A DNA stretch of 64,000 nt from Entomospira culicis (GCF_028748145.1 NZ_CP118181.1:1575588-1639587); one strand, 5' to 3'. Numbered from the stretch's first letter, positions 50,056 through 59,205 are shown. Notes: generated by a model not told the origin, from the sequence alone. Program-made: numbers and translations.

Positions 50056-51615
50056 TTATCCATTGGCAATTTGGTAGATAATCGCTTGATAGGGCTGTAG
50101 TTGATGAGGGAGGTTCTCTTCGTAGTTAGAGATAAGAATGGGGGCAAGCGGTGGGGTGTAGTCGGTGGCTTTTGCCGAGAAGTTGGCGTAGAGTTTGTGG
50201 GTGGGATAGGTGATGGTTAAGATCGAATCATCAACATGAAAGGTTGCCATGGTGTTGATGTGTGGATAGAAATTTTTGCGCAAGGCGAGGATACTCTTGT
50301 AATAATAATAGATGGAGTGCTGGGGATTGGCTAAATCGTTGGCAACATTGACCGTGGTGTGATTTTGCGCGAGACCCAGCCACGGTTTGACAGTGGAGAA
50401 GCCAGCGTAGGTCGAGGCATTCCAGTGCATGCTTACGCGAGCGTTGTCGCGCGAGACCTTCATGATTTTTTGCATGATTTCCTCTTCGCTTAGCCCTTGC
50501 TCTTTCATCTCTTGATAGGCGTTGAGCGTCTCGATGTCGTTATACCAGTTGATATCTTCTTGGTGCGCATTAGTCATCCCAATCTCTTCCCCTTGATAGA
50601 GATAGAGGTTTCCCTTGAACATGCTGTAGAGGGTAATCAGCAGCGTGGCGCTCTCATAACGATAGGTTTGATCGTCAAGCCATAGGGAAAGGAGGCGCGG
50701 ACTATCGTGGTTGTTCATCGCCCAAGCAGGAGCGCCTGCGTATTGATTTTGCCACTTTTCGTATACTTCCACCACGGTTTTTAGGCTAAGGGGATCGAGG
50801 TTCCATTTGTTTGGGCGATGGTTATGGGTAATGTCGGCAAAGTGAAAGGCCTGAAAGAGTCCGTGTTCGCCACACATGGCATACATTTGCTCGAGGGGCG
50901 GATTCCAGCACTCGCCGACGGTGAGGATTTTGTCTTGAAAGGTTTGGTCGGATAGCTCGCTTAGGTACTCGATAAAGCGTGGCCCGCGCGAGACGATATT
51001 ATTATTGAGGTCTTTGGAGATGGAGTCGATGACATCGAGACGGAAGCCTTGCACGCCTAAATCGATCCAATAATTGACCATTTTGTAGATCTCTTGGCGT
51101 ACTTCGGGATTGTCCCAATTGAGATCGGCTTGGGTCTTGTCGAAGAGACAGAAGTAGTATTTATTGAGTTCGGGAACGAAATTCCACGCGCTGCCGCCAA
51201 AGACCGAGGTAGCCGTGGTGGGGCGATCGCTAAAGTAGTAGAATTTTTGGTAGTGCGCATCGCCAGCGAGGGCTTTTTGAAACCACGCATGATCGGTGGA
51301 GGTGTGGTTGAGGACGAGATCCATCATGATCTTGATATTCCACTTGGCTGCCTCGTGGATGAGCAATTTATAATCCTCTAGCGTACCAAAGCGCGGATCG
51401 ATGGCGTAATAATCACTGATGTCATAGCCATTGTCGCGTTGGGGCGATTGGTTAATCGGGCTAAGCCAGAGGTAGTCGATACCCAGCCCGGCGAGGTACT
51501 CAAGCTTGCTGATAATGCCTTTAAGATCGCCGACACCATCGCCATTACTATCCATAAAGCTCTTGGGGTAGATTTGGTAAATAACTTTATTCTCTAAATG
51601 ATTCACGTGAAACAT
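50056..51615 (-). CDS. GH13 alpha-glucosidase (oligo-1,6-glucosidase type)
   Basis: This 519-residue enzyme has the GH13_31-type pattern VIYQIYPKSFMDSNGDGVGD, LSPINQSPQRDNGYDISDY, MMDLVLNHTSTDHAWF, nucleophile Asp in GFRLDVIDSI, Glu in TVGECWNPP and Asp in NNHDSPR. It should release glucose from short maltodextrins or isomaltodextrins in the cytoplasm. Its start MFHVNH is encoded by a parS-like site. It follows the debranching-type enzyme by 18 nt. Confidence 0.92.
   Translation of the reverse strand: MFHVNHLENKVIYQIYPKSFMDSNGDGVGDLKGIISKLEYLAGLGIDYLWLSPINQSPQRDNGYDISDYYAIDPRFGTLEDYKLLIHEAAKWNIKIMMDLVLNHTSTDHAWFQKALAGDAHYQKFYYFSDRPTTATSVFGGSAWNFVPELNKYYFCLFDKTQADLNWDNPEVRQEIYKMVNYWIDLGVQGFRLDVIDSISKDLNNNIVSRGPRFIEYLSELSDQTFQDKILTVGECWNPPLEQMYAMCGEHGLFQAFHFADITHNHRPNKWNLDPLSLKTVVEVYEKWQNQYAGAPAWAMNNHDSPRLLSLWLDDQTYRYESATLLITLYSMFKGNLYLYQGEEIGMTNAHQEDINWYNDIETLNAYQEMKEQGLSEEEIMQKIMKVSRDNARVSMHWNASTYAGFSTVKPWLGLAQNHTTVNVANDLANPQHSIYYYYKSILALRKNFYPHINTMATFHVDDSILTITYPTHKLYANFSAKATDYTPPLAPILISNYEENLPHQLQPYQAIIYQIANG
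51599..51614. promoter_or_regulatory. parS-like centromere site 2
   Basis: TGATTCACGTGAAACA differs from the parS consensus TGTTTCACGTGAAACA at one position (the third). It overlaps the start codon (51615-51613) of the alpha-glucosidase. Confidence 0.85.
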
Positions 51616-51633
51616 CTCCTTTACATTGATATA

Positions 51634-53595
51634 TTACAATAATTTATTCTTCTCTAAGAGGGCGACGATGCGTAATACTTCGCTAACGCTCCAGCCTTGG
51701 GCAAAGCACCCGCGCGATTGGGTGGGGTTGGCACCGTCGTAGATTTCGGCAATATGCCCGATACATCCTTCTTGGAGGGCGTGGCGTTGAAGGGAGATCT
51801 CTTGAATGAAGTGCTGGAGGATAGGGTCGTCTTTGGGTAGATAGCGTAAGAGCGCATCGCCATAAATACCGGTGAGGAAGGGCCAAATTGTGCCTTGATG
51901 GTAGGCCATATCGCGGTCGTGGTGAGAGCCTTGGTGTTGGCTTTTGAATTGTGGATCATCAGGGCTGAGGGTACGTAACCCCAAGAGCGTCCATAGCGAT
52001 CGATCGATGCGATAGAGCGTGGCGCGCGCGATCTCTTCGTCTACGAGGGGAAAAGGCAACGCGAGGGCAAAGAGCTGGTTGGGGCGTAGTTGCTCATTGA
52101 CCGTGCCATCTTCGGCGACGTAATCGGCAAGGTAACCGCGTAAAGGCGACCAAAACGTCTTGATAAAGGATTTTTGCACGTGTTGAATAGTAACAGCCAA
52201 GAGTGCATCGTAACGATCGAGAAGCTTGTAAAATTCCTGTAAAATCATTAAGGAGTTGTACCACATCGCATTAATCTCCACGGCAAAGCCTTGACGCGCG
52301 GTTGGCAAAATGCCTTGATAATTGACATCCATCCACGTCAATTGATCCTCGCCACTGCCCCCAGCAATAAGATGATTGCTACGCATGCCAATCTGATAAT
52401 CGGTGCCTTTTTGGTAGTGGATAACAATACTTTCGATCACCTCAAGCAATTCATCGCGGATAAAGCGCAAATCCTCGGTGGCTTGATAGTAGTAATATGC
52501 GCTGATAATGAAGAGCAACGCCCCATCGATGGTATTATAGCGACTCTCCCCACTTTTGGGATCAAAGAGATTGGGGATAAGCCCGCGCCGTTCATAGCGC
52601 GCAAACGATCGCAAGAGGCTCTTCATCTCGATAAAGCGCCCCGTGGTTAGCAACGCACCCCAGCTGGCAATCATGCTGTCGCGTCCCCAATCAGCAAAAA
52701 AAGGATAGCCTGCAATGATCGAGGTTTCGTCTTGATCTTTCTTTATAATATAAGCATCGCTGGCGAGGACGAGTTGATGCGCGAGATCGCTCTGTAGGGC
52801 GCTTGCTTTGAGTAGATCATTAAGACGCGAAATTTCGTTCTCGATCATCACATCAGGATGAAGCATAGGATCTTCATTCAAGGCAAACACGACAAAAAAT
52901 TCGGCTTGTGGCGCGCTGGTTTGGTAGCGAATTTCATGAAATACCGCATCAAACGTCGTCGCTGGTCGCCCATCACGCGCATCATAGGCAAAGTAGAGGG
53001 GCGAAGCCCATTGGGCAGGTAGGGTAATTTCTTTGCCGTTGTGGTGAAGATTTAGGAGTAAATCATTGTGAACAAGCGATTTGGGCGTATATCGATAGGC
53101 TGAAAGATCATTATGGGCAAGCAGTTGGTTCTTATCTCGCATGGTGTAGTGCGGAGTAAGTTCGAGTTGGATAGGCATTTGCATCGGATTTTCCACGCGG
53201 TAACGTACCAAGAGTTGATTCTTGCCATGGGGCATACAGAGCTCCTTGGTGATGGTAACGCCATGGCTACGGTAGGTAAAGGTAGGCAGGTGCGTCTGAT
53301 TAAAGTGATGAAACGAGGCAAAACCATCTTCACTCTCAAAAGGATTGACACAAGATTGGCTTTGTAGCCTGCACTGCTGGCCATCGATGGTGAGTTGCTC
53401 TTGGAGTCGACGCACCAAGAGATAGCGTTGAGTTGGATTTTCGATGCTCGCCATAAAGAGCGCATGGTCGCCACGGGTGGCAGAGCCAGCAAGGGTTAGG
53501 CTAGAGTATCCACCTAAACCATTGGTAACTAAATAATTAAAACGCTCTAAATCGGGCAGAGATGTCGCGTTAATTTTGGTAAGTGTGATGCTCAT
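51634..53595 (-). CDS. Glycogen-debranching-type amylo-alpha-1,6-glucosidase
   Basis: This 653-residue protein combines an N-terminal GDE_N-like domain (YLVTNGLGGYSSLTLAGSAT, RYLLVRRLQEQLTIDGQQ) with a C-terminal (alpha/alpha)6 barrel (GDE_C/GH133-like): SIIAGYPFFADWGRDSMIAS, NTIDGALLFIISAYYYYQ, TWMDVNYQGILPTARQGFAV, HQGTIWPFLTGIYGDALLR. It should remove alpha-1,6 branches from maltodextrins or glycogen. It has no signal peptide. It precedes the alpha-glucosidase gene. Confidence 0.9.
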   Translation of the reverse strand: MSITLTKINATSLPDLERFNYLVTNGLGGYSSLTLAGSATRGDHALFMASIENPTQRYLLVRRLQEQLTIDGQQCRLQSQSCVNPFESEDGFASFHHFNQTHLPTFTYRSHGVTITKELCMPHGKNQLLVRYRVENPMQMPIQLELTPHYTMRDKNQLLAHNDLSAYRYTPKSLVHNDLLLNLHHNGKEITLPAQWASPLYFAYDARDGRPATTFDAVFHEIRYQTSAPQAEFFVVFALNEDPMLHPDVMIENEISRLNDLLKASALQSDLAHQLVLASDAYIIKKDQDETSIIAGYPFFADWGRDSMIASWGALLTTGRFIEMKSLLRSFARYERRGLIPNLFDPKSGESRYNTIDGALLFIISAYYYYQATEDLRFIRDELLEVIESIVIHYQKGTDYQIGMRSNHLIAGGSGEDQLTWMDVNYQGILPTARQGFAVEINAMWYNSLMILQEFYKLLDRYDALLAVTIQHVQKSFIKTFWSPLRGYLADYVAEDGTVNEQLRPNQLFALALPFPLVDEEIARATLYRIDRSLWTLLGLRTLSPDDPQFKSQHQGSHHDRDMAYHQGTIWPFLTGIYGDALLRYLPKDDPILQHFIQEISLQRHALQEGCIGHIAEIYDGANPTQSRGCFAQGWSVSEVLRIVALLEKNKLL

Positions 53596-53682
53596 GGGAG
53601 CCTCCTTGGGGTAATGATTTATGTTATTCTTATATGTTTAAGATAAAGAAAACGATTTTTTCTTCATATGCTCTCATCTCAT

Positions 53683-54297
53683 TTAGCGAATTTGTTGATG
53701 ATATAGGGCAAAGAGGTTGGCGAGAAAATCAGTTGGCGAAGGTTCATTAGCAGAAAATCGCCCGATCTCGTTTATGTGAAATCCACCGTTGAGATCGGGT
53801 TGAATGGAGAGAAAGAGGGTGGTGGGATCTTCGTTTTCTTGGGAGAGGATAAAGAGGTAAGCGAGGGGTTGATTGAGGAGAAGGCTAATCACCGCATCGC
53901 GCGCATGGACGCTGTCGAGGAACTTAAAGGTGTGTTCGGGATTTTCTTGCGCGAGGGAGTCAAGAATTTCCTGCGCCATCGCTTTGATTTCGGGGCGCGA
54001 GCTATAGAGATAGCGAAGATTGCTTTGGGGGATGCTCTGCTGGAGATGATTGAATTGTTGAATAAATTCGGCATGTGGAAGGCTAAATAACGATGTTTCG
54101 AGCGCTTGTGCTTGTTGTTGGAGCGGAGAAAAATCGAGGGTATCGAGCCAAAATTTTTGCTGTTCTTGAAAAAAATCGGCATTAAAGGGGCGATTCCCCA
54201 CCTTATGCCAGAGGATGAAGGCACCTATCACCAAAAAGAGCGCGGACGTAAATAGCATAATGGCGCTCTCGCGTTTGAAACGATTGATTACGAGCAT
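53683..54297 (-). CDS. Hypothetical single-pass membrane protein
   Basis: This protein of about 204 residues has one N-terminal transmembrane segment (AIMLFTSALFLVIGAFILW, about residues 10-28) and an exterior or periplasmic domain. That domain is helical first (Gln/Leu-rich, SPLQQQAQALETSLFSL) and ends with strands. No family is recognised. I set the start at ATG 54297 with GCAGGAG upstream; a longer frame lacks a ribosome-binding site. It has its own promoter between malK-type and debranching genes. A role in the maltodextrin locus is not evident. Confidence 0.65.
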   Translation of the reverse strand: MLVINRFKRESAIMLFTSALFLVIGAFILWHKVGNRPFNADFFQEQQKFWLDTLDFSPLQQQAQALETSLFSLPHAEFIQQFNHLQQSIPQSNLRYLYSSRPEIKAMAQEILDSLAQENPEHTFKFLDSVHARDAVISLLLNQPLAYLFILSQENEDPTTLFLSIQPDLNGGFHINEIGRFSANEPSPTDFLANLFALYHQQIR

Positions 54298-54352
54298 AAA
54301 AACTCCTGCTTTTGGGGACACCTAGGCGCATCGTCGATCTTCATATATAATT

Positions 54353-54381
54353 ATTATATAGCAGGTTTAGCAAAATCGCAA
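54353..54381 (-). promoter_or_regulatory. Promoter of the 54-kb membrane protein gene
   Basis: On the minus strand TTGCGA (54381-54376), 17 nt and TATAAT (54358-54353). It may also drive the downstream glycosidase genes. Confidence 0.6.
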
Positions 54382-54400
54382 GCAAAAAATGCAAGATAAA

Positions 54401-54457
54401 ACCATCCATCAGCAGGCAAGGAGAGAAATGGCTAATGAGATACGACTGATGGATGGT
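54401..54457 (-). terminator. Long-stem terminator after the malK-like gene
   Basis: ACCATCCATCAG / CTGATGGATGGT is a perfect 12-bp stem with a 33-nt loop, followed on the minus strand by TTTTATC, 10 nt beyond the malK-like stop codon. Confidence 0.7.
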
Positions 54458-54466
54458 AGGTGTGAT

Positions 54467-55594
54467 TTAATATCGATAGGTTTCGTGGTTGAATTTAATC
54501 GATTCTTGGGTGTTGATGTCGAAGAGGTGAAGGAAGTTGGTGTCGAGAACCAACTGAATTTTTTGGTCAACGGCGATATCCACATTTGGAGCGATGCTCG
54601 CAACAAAGACTTTACCGGGTTCAGGTTCAAAGTAGATCATCAAACTATCGCCAAGGTACTCGATATTAACGACTGTAACTGAAATAACTGCTTCGGGGAA
54701 GTGATGCTCGTAGGTCGTGCCGTGTTTGATATCACCAGAACGAACGCCTAGTGTGATGCGTTTACCATTGTAGCCCTTCTTTTCGAGGAGTTGGATGTCA
54801 TGCGGGGAGAGCTTAATGGAAAATCCTTTGCAGGAAAAGATTCCATCTTTGTAGTCGCCCTGTACGGTTGCCATAGGAGGCATGCCCATAAAGGTGGCGA
54901 CAAAGAGATTGCGCGGAGTTTCATAGAGTTCTCTAGGGCTACCAATCTGCTGGATTTCCCCCATCGACATCAGCACGATACGATCGGCCATGGTCATTGC
55001 TTCAACTTGGTCGTGGGTTACGTAGATGGTGATAGCCCCTTTCGCGCGGTGCATACGTGCGATTTCGGTGCGCGTGGTGGTGCGAAGTTTGGCATCGAGG
55101 TTACTAAGGGGTTCGTCCATAAGGTAGATTTTAGGGGTACGGATCATGGCACGTCCGAGCGCGACGCGCTGGCGTTGACCACCAGAGAGCGCCTTTGGTT
55201 TACGGTCGAGATACTCGGTGATGCCCACCACTTGCGCAATGGCATCGACCCGCTCTTTGATGTCATTCTTTTCAAAACGACGAAGCTTGAGTCCGTAACC
55301 GATATTGTCGCGCACGCTCATGTGGGGATAGAGCGCGTAGGATTGGAAGACCATGGCGATGTCGCGATCTTTGGAGGACATCTCATTAACGCGTACGCCA
55401 TCAATGAGGAAGTCGCCTTCTGAGATATCTTCAAGCCCGGCGATCATACGCAAGGTGGTCGATTTTCCACAGCCCGATGGTCCGACAAACACGATAAATT
55501 CGCCGTCATTAATGGTAAGATTAAAATCCTTAACGGCATAAGCATCCGAGTGGGGGTACTTCTTTTTGACATGGCGTAATTCAATTTTACTCAT
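54467..55594 (-). CDS. ABC transporter ATP-binding protein, MalK/UgpC/MsmX-type
   Basis: This 375-residue ATPase of the CUT1 sugar-importer family has Walker A VGPSGCGKSTTLRMIAG, signature ALSGGQRQRVALGRAMI, Walker B KIYLMDEPLSNLD and the switch His in YVTHDQVEAM. The C-terminal TOBE regulatory domain (about 240-375) is of MalK length. It is the last gene of the malEFGK-like series, directly after the MalG-type permease. It should energise maltodextrin uptake and may also serve other CUT1 importers. Confidence 0.94.
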   Translation of the reverse strand: MSKIELRHVKKKYPHSDAYAVKDFNLTINDGEFIVFVGPSGCGKSTTLRMIAGLEDISEGDFLIDGVRVNEMSSKDRDIAMVFQSYALYPHMSVRDNIGYGLKLRRFEKNDIKERVDAIAQVVGITEYLDRKPKALSGGQRQRVALGRAMIRTPKIYLMDEPLSNLDAKLRTTTRTEIARMHRAKGAITIYVTHDQVEAMTMADRIVLMSMGEIQQIGSPRELYETPRNLFVATFMGMPPMATVQGDYKDGIFSCKGFSIKLSPHDIQLLEKKGYNGKRITLGVRSGDIKHGTTYEHHFPEAVISVTVVNIEYLGDSLMIYFEPEPGKVFVASIAPNVDIAVDQKIQLVLDTNFLHLFDINTQESIKFNHETYRY

Positions 55595-55600
55595 ATGAAA

Positions 55601-56473
55601 TTATCCTTTTACTCCGCCGGCGGTGAGACCACCAACGATATATTTTTGGAATACAAAGAAGAGCACTACCGGCGGTAATGCGGCTAAAATTGCTCCTGCG
55701 GCAAAGACATTGGGCGTGGAATTTTTAAAGTCAGTCACCAAGCTCTTGAGACCAAGCGCCAAGGTGGTGTCTTTACTATGCAAGGAGGCGAGCAAGAAGT
55801 TGGGCATAATAACATCACCCACGGGGGCTAAGAAGCTAAAGATACCCAATACGATGATCATCGGGACAACCAAAGGCAGGAGAATATCTTTAAAAATTTG
55901 AATGTGTGATGCGCCGTCGATCTTGGCAGATTCATCCAAATCGCGCGGAATGGAGTCGTAATATCCCTTCATAATGATAGAATTCATCGTGGTGCCACCG
56001 GTGATATAGACGAAACTCATAAAAATATAGGTCGCCAAGACGGGGTTAGCTGATTGATAGATACCAATAGAGCTAGCAATCGCATATAGGGCAATGAGCG
56101 CGCTTCCCGAGGGGATAATCTGAATGATCAAGAGCGAAATGAGTGCGGGTTTACGGGTTCGATAGCGATAGCGAGAGTAGATAAATCCAGAGATAGTAAC
56201 GATAATCAGCGAGCCAAACATTGAGGCGAGGGAGGTAAAGAAGGTGTTTCGATACCAAGACCAATAGGCCGTCTGCTCGTTGAGGTGTTTAAAGTTACCC
56301 GTCCAGGTGAAATTCTCGGGGATAATCTTGGTAGAGAAGAGCGTATTTTGCGCATTAAAGGCGCTCATCACCGTAATAAAGAGCGGAAAGAGAATTAAAA
56401 TCGTCATGAACAGAAGGATGGCATAACTCACGATAATGCCGCCCCACTTCATCAGTTTAAATTTATTGATCAT
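55601..56473 (-). CDS. Sugar ABC transporter permease, MalG-like
   Basis: This 290-residue inner-membrane protein has six transmembrane segments. The EAA loop reads GYYDSIPRDLDESAKIDGAS, ahead of LPLVVPMIIVLGIF. Its C-terminus GGLTAGGVKG matches MalG. It starts immediately after the MalF-like gene stop (no spacing) and precedes the MalK-like gene by 6 nt. With MalF it forms the maltodextrin channel. Confidence 0.93.
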   Translation of the reverse strand: MINKFKLMKWGGIIVSYAILLFMTILILFPLFITVMSAFNAQNTLFSTKIIPENFTWTGNFKHLNEQTAYWSWYRNTFFTSLASMFGSLIIVTISGFIYSRYRYRTRKPALISLLIIQIIPSGSALIALYAIASSIGIYQSANPVLATYIFMSFVYITGGTTMNSIIMKGYYDSIPRDLDESAKIDGASHIQIFKDILLPLVVPMIIVLGIFSFLAPVGDVIMPNFLLASLHSKDTTLALGLKSLVTDFKNSTPNVFAAGAILAALPPVVLFFVFQKYIVGGLTAGGVKG

Positions 56474-57781
56474 TTACATAACCTCCTCATTTTTGAATGC
56501 GCCAGTCTTGAGCCAAGAGAATAGCACGATGACACCGACGATGGTACTGACAATCAAGGTAAAGACGGCAGCCTCATTAAAGCGGGATTTCATCATCAAT
56601 TGGAAGCCCAAAGAGGCGATGGTCTCTAGCGGCCCGTACTCTGCACCAATCGGCTTAACCACAGACTCTGTAAGCATATAGATAATGACGACGTTGTTAA
56701 AGTTAAAGGTAAATTGGGTAATAAAGACCGGTGCGACACTAATCAAAATTAACGGTAAGGTAATTTGAAAGAAGTTGGTAAAGGCATTACCGCCATCGAT
56801 GCTACTGGCCTCATAGAGGTCGGCAGGAATGGTTTGAAGCACGCCCGTAACCAGAATAAAGACGTAGGGAAAGCCCAGCCAACCTTGAATCAAAATAATG
56901 GTGATCTTGGCAAGCTCTGGCACAATCAAAAAGCCAATGGCTCTATCCATGTCGTAGGCTTGTCCGGTGAGAAAGGGCAAAACGATGCTATTCATGCCAC
57001 CAAGTTTGGAGAAGAAGTATTGGAAGATCAGGATGGTTAAGAAGGCAGGCACCGCCCATGGCAGGATAAAGACAGTACGAAAGAAGGTCTTGCCTTTGAT
57101 ATACTTGTTGTTGGCGATAACGGCGAGAATGGTGCCTAGCGCGATAACGAGGATGGAAGAGGAGAAGGTCCAGACCACTGTCCAACTCAAGGTGTCACGA
57201 AAGAGCGCACTCATACGGTCGTCGGTAAAGAGCCTCGCGAAATTCTCCAAACCTCGCCACTCAATAAGGAAGGCAGGCGGAAGAATCGGCATGCGGTAGT
57301 TGGTGAAGGCCACGATAATCGAGAGGATAGAGGGGATAATAATGAAGGTGATGATCAAGAGGAATTTAGGTAGGGTTACCAGATTGGGCATTAGCTCGCC
57401 AGAGACGGCTTTGAAACTCTCTTTAATGGAGACGGCTTTACCAAATTCAGCGATTTCTCGCGCCATTTTGCGCGCATTGAGTGCGAAGGTATAGTGAATG
57501 AGAGCAAAAACCACCAAGAGTATCGTGCCGACCACCGCTCCCAGCAGGATGATGAAGGAGTCGTTGACATAAGGCTCGGCACCGATGGTGATAGATCCAT
57601 TGGGTTGCTTTACCGCCAGCAACGAGAAGGTGGGGATAATAAATTGCACGATGGTAAGGATTTCCATTAGGAATAAGAGGATACCACCAATCCCTATACC
57701 CCAACGCTTAAGGAGTATGTGTCCACTACCGGGCAAAATTAATGAACTCAAAAAAACACTCTTATGTTTCATGTGAAACAT
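56474..57781 (-). CDS. Sugar ABC transporter permease, MalF-like
   Basis: This 435-residue membrane protein is like MalF and larger than most CUT1 permeases, with extra N-terminal helices and a loop before the transport core. The core contains EAA motif IPADLYEASSIDGGNAFTNF and LPLILISVAPVFITQFTF. Its first codons (MFHMKHK) coincide with a parS-like site. It is followed without a gap by the MalG-like gene. A strong hairpin lies between it and the upstream binding-protein gene. Confidence 0.92.
   Translation of the reverse strand: MFHMKHKSVFLSSLILPGSGHILLKRWGIGIGGILLFLMEILTIVQFIIPTFSLLAVKQPNGSITIGAEPYVNDSFIILLGAVVGTILLVVFALIHYTFALNARKMAREIAEFGKAVSIKESFKAVSGELMPNLVTLPKFLLIITFIIIPSILSIIVAFTNYRMPILPPAFLIEWRGLENFARLFTDDRMSALFRDTLSWTVVWTFSSSILVIALGTILAVIANNKYIKGKTFFRTVFILPWAVPAFLTILIFQYFFSKLGGMNSIVLPFLTGQAYDMDRAIGFLIVPELAKITIILIQGWLGFPYVFILVTGVLQTIPADLYEASSIDGGNAFTNFFQITLPLILISVAPVFITQFTFNFNNVVIIYMLTESVVKPIGAEYGPLETIASLGFQLMMKSRFNEAAVFTLIVSTIVGVIVLFSWLKTGAFKNEEVM
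57765..57780. promoter_or_regulatory. parS-like centromere site 3
   Basis: TGTTTCATGTGAAACA differs from the parS consensus TGTTTCACGTGAAACA at one position (C to T in the centre). It overlaps the start codon (57781-57779) of the MalF-like gene. Confidence 0.8.
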
Positions 57782-57873
57782 CCTTTTTATCCATACAACA
57801 TAGGTTGCGTAGGAATTGATTTTTTTTGTAAGATAGATGGCTATTATCTCTTTGTGAGATAAAGAATAAGATG

Positions 57874-57906
57874 CTTATGCGTCTATCTTTTGTATAGACG
57901 CATAAG
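57874..57906 (-). terminator. Perfect stem-loop between the malE- and malF-like genes
   Basis: CTTATGCGTCTAT / ATAGACGCATAAG is a perfect 13-bp stem with a 7-nt loop, starting 11 nt after the binding-protein stop. No long T-run follows. It probably stabilises the malE-like mRNA or partly ends transcription so that binding protein exceeds permease, as is known for malE-malF in enterics. Confidence 0.75.
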
Positions 57907-57916
57907 GGGTAAAATC

Positions 57917-59086
57917 TTAACGACGATTTACATCTTCAATGTCGCGTGCAATACGATTTTGTGCTGCTTCGAGAGCGGCTTGTGGGTTTTCGCCGTTGGC
58001 AATTTGCTTAAGGGCATCAGCCATGGGTTCCCAAATTGTTTTAAATGCAGGAAGGTTGGGCATAGATTGTCCAGTAGAGGTCGCAATAAAGGCAATCTCT
58101 TGGAGAGATCCTTCGGGATATACTACGCCAGTATGAGGTGCAACTTCGTCGGTCATTTCGTACCAAACTTGTGCATGTTCTTTTGTTGCCAAGAATTGAA
58201 GGAACTTTTGTGCCATCTCTTTGTTACGGCTAAAGGCATTTAGACCCATACCTTTGGTGCCAACAAGCGCTTGGTAGGGGTGAGATCCATCCCAGCTAGG
58301 AATAGGAGCTACACCTGCATTTACACCGGCAGCAGCAATGTCGGCAAGTGCCCAAGGTCCATTGATGATGTAATTTACGTCGCCGTCGGCGAGGGCTTTC
58401 ATCATTACGTCGTAGGAGATGGTATCATCACGCATGAGCGTCCAGTGAGAAACACCACTACCGTAGAGAGATTGAATGGCACGTCCGGCTTCGATAGCAC
58501 CACTATTGGCAAGTCCTAAGTCATTCTCGTCGTTGCCAAAGATGTATCCGCCTTTGGTGGAGAGCATACCGGCTGCGTGGTAGAAGTCGGTAAATTTAGC
58601 TGCCCAGTCGCTGGGGTTGAGCTGAGAGAGATAGGTGGGTGCACCAGCAACCTTATCTTTGTTGTAGATAAGCAGGGTGGTGTCGGTAGACATAGGCACA
58701 AAGTAGAGTTGATTCTGATAGGTTCCCGCCATGCGAGCGTTATCGGTGTAGCCACTGATATTAAAACTCATCGCTTCGATGAGGCGTTGCTCGGAGAGAT
58801 CGCCTACGCGGTCGTTGACGATCATAAAGATATCAGCGGAGTTACCACGCTGTATGGCGAGGTTGTCTAATACGTCGAACATTTTTACGCCAACGATCTC
58901 AAAATCTACTTCATGGTTACGTTGAAAATCTTGCGTGATGCGCTCAAAGTAAGGCACGTAACTCTCTTCTACGGCGATTTGTAATTTGGCGCGCCCACCG
59001 CCTGTTGCATTATTATTGGCTTTCGGACATGAGACCAACAATAGAGCTAGCGCGAGTAAAAATAGAACTTTTTTCATTTTAAACAA
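57917..59086 (-). CDS. Maltodextrin-binding lipoprotein, MalE-like
   Basis: This 389-residue family 1 solute-binding lipoprotein has lipobox LLLVSC-P at about Cys20. The mature sequence has the SBP_bac_1 pattern: YFERITQDFQRNHEVDFEIV, ADIFMIVNDRVGDLSEQRLI, PMSTDTTLLIYNKD, YIINGPWALADI and FLQFLATKEHAQVWYEMTD. It is the first gene of the importer operon and has a strong promoter and a leader hairpin. The sugar is inferred from the amylolytic genes downstream. Confidence 0.93.
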   Translation of the reverse strand: MFKMKKVLFLLALALLLVSCPKANNNATGGGRAKLQIAVEESYVPYFERITQDFQRNHEVDFEIVGVKMFDVLDNLAIQRGNSADIFMIVNDRVGDLSEQRLIEAMSFNISGYTDNARMAGTYQNQLYFVPMSTDTTLLIYNKDKVAGAPTYLSQLNPSDWAAKFTDFYHAAGMLSTKGGYIFGNDENDLGLANSGAIEAGRAIQSLYGSGVSHWTLMRDDTISYDVMMKALADGDVNYIINGPWALADIAAAGVNAGVAPIPSWDGSHPYQALVGTKGMGLNAFSRNKEMAQKFLQFLATKEHAQVWYEMTDEVAPHTGVVYPEGSLQEIAFIATSTGQSMPNLPAFKTIWEPMADALKQIANGENPQAALEAAQNRIARDIEDVNRR

Positions 59087-59098
59087 CTCCTTTCCTCT

Positions 59099-59125
59099 TC
59101 TTCATCAAGAAAATGTTGATGAAGA
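59099..59125. promoter_or_regulatory. Inverted repeat in the malE-like leader
   Basis: TCTTCATCA / TGATGAAGA (9-bp arms, 9-nt spacer) lies between the promoter and the ribosome-binding site. It may be an operator for a sugar-responsive repressor or an mRNA structure. Confidence 0.5.
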
Positions 59126-59174
59126 TACTGCAATAAAATAATATGAAAATAATTATGATACTTTCATCTAATTA

Positions 59175-59205
59175 ATTATAGCACGACTATAGAAGGATTT
59201 GTCAA
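59175..59205 (-). promoter_or_regulatory. malE-like gene promoter
   Basis: On the minus strand TTGACA (59205-59200) and an extended -10 TGCTATAAT (TATAAT 59180-59175). The spacer is 19 nt, longer than usual, which the extended -10 may offset. Confidence 0.7.

Noticed and set aside
54791..55423. Open frame of about 210 residues antisense to the malK-like gene
   Set aside because: It lies wholly within a clear ABC ATPase gene and shows no signal, domain or ribosome-binding site.
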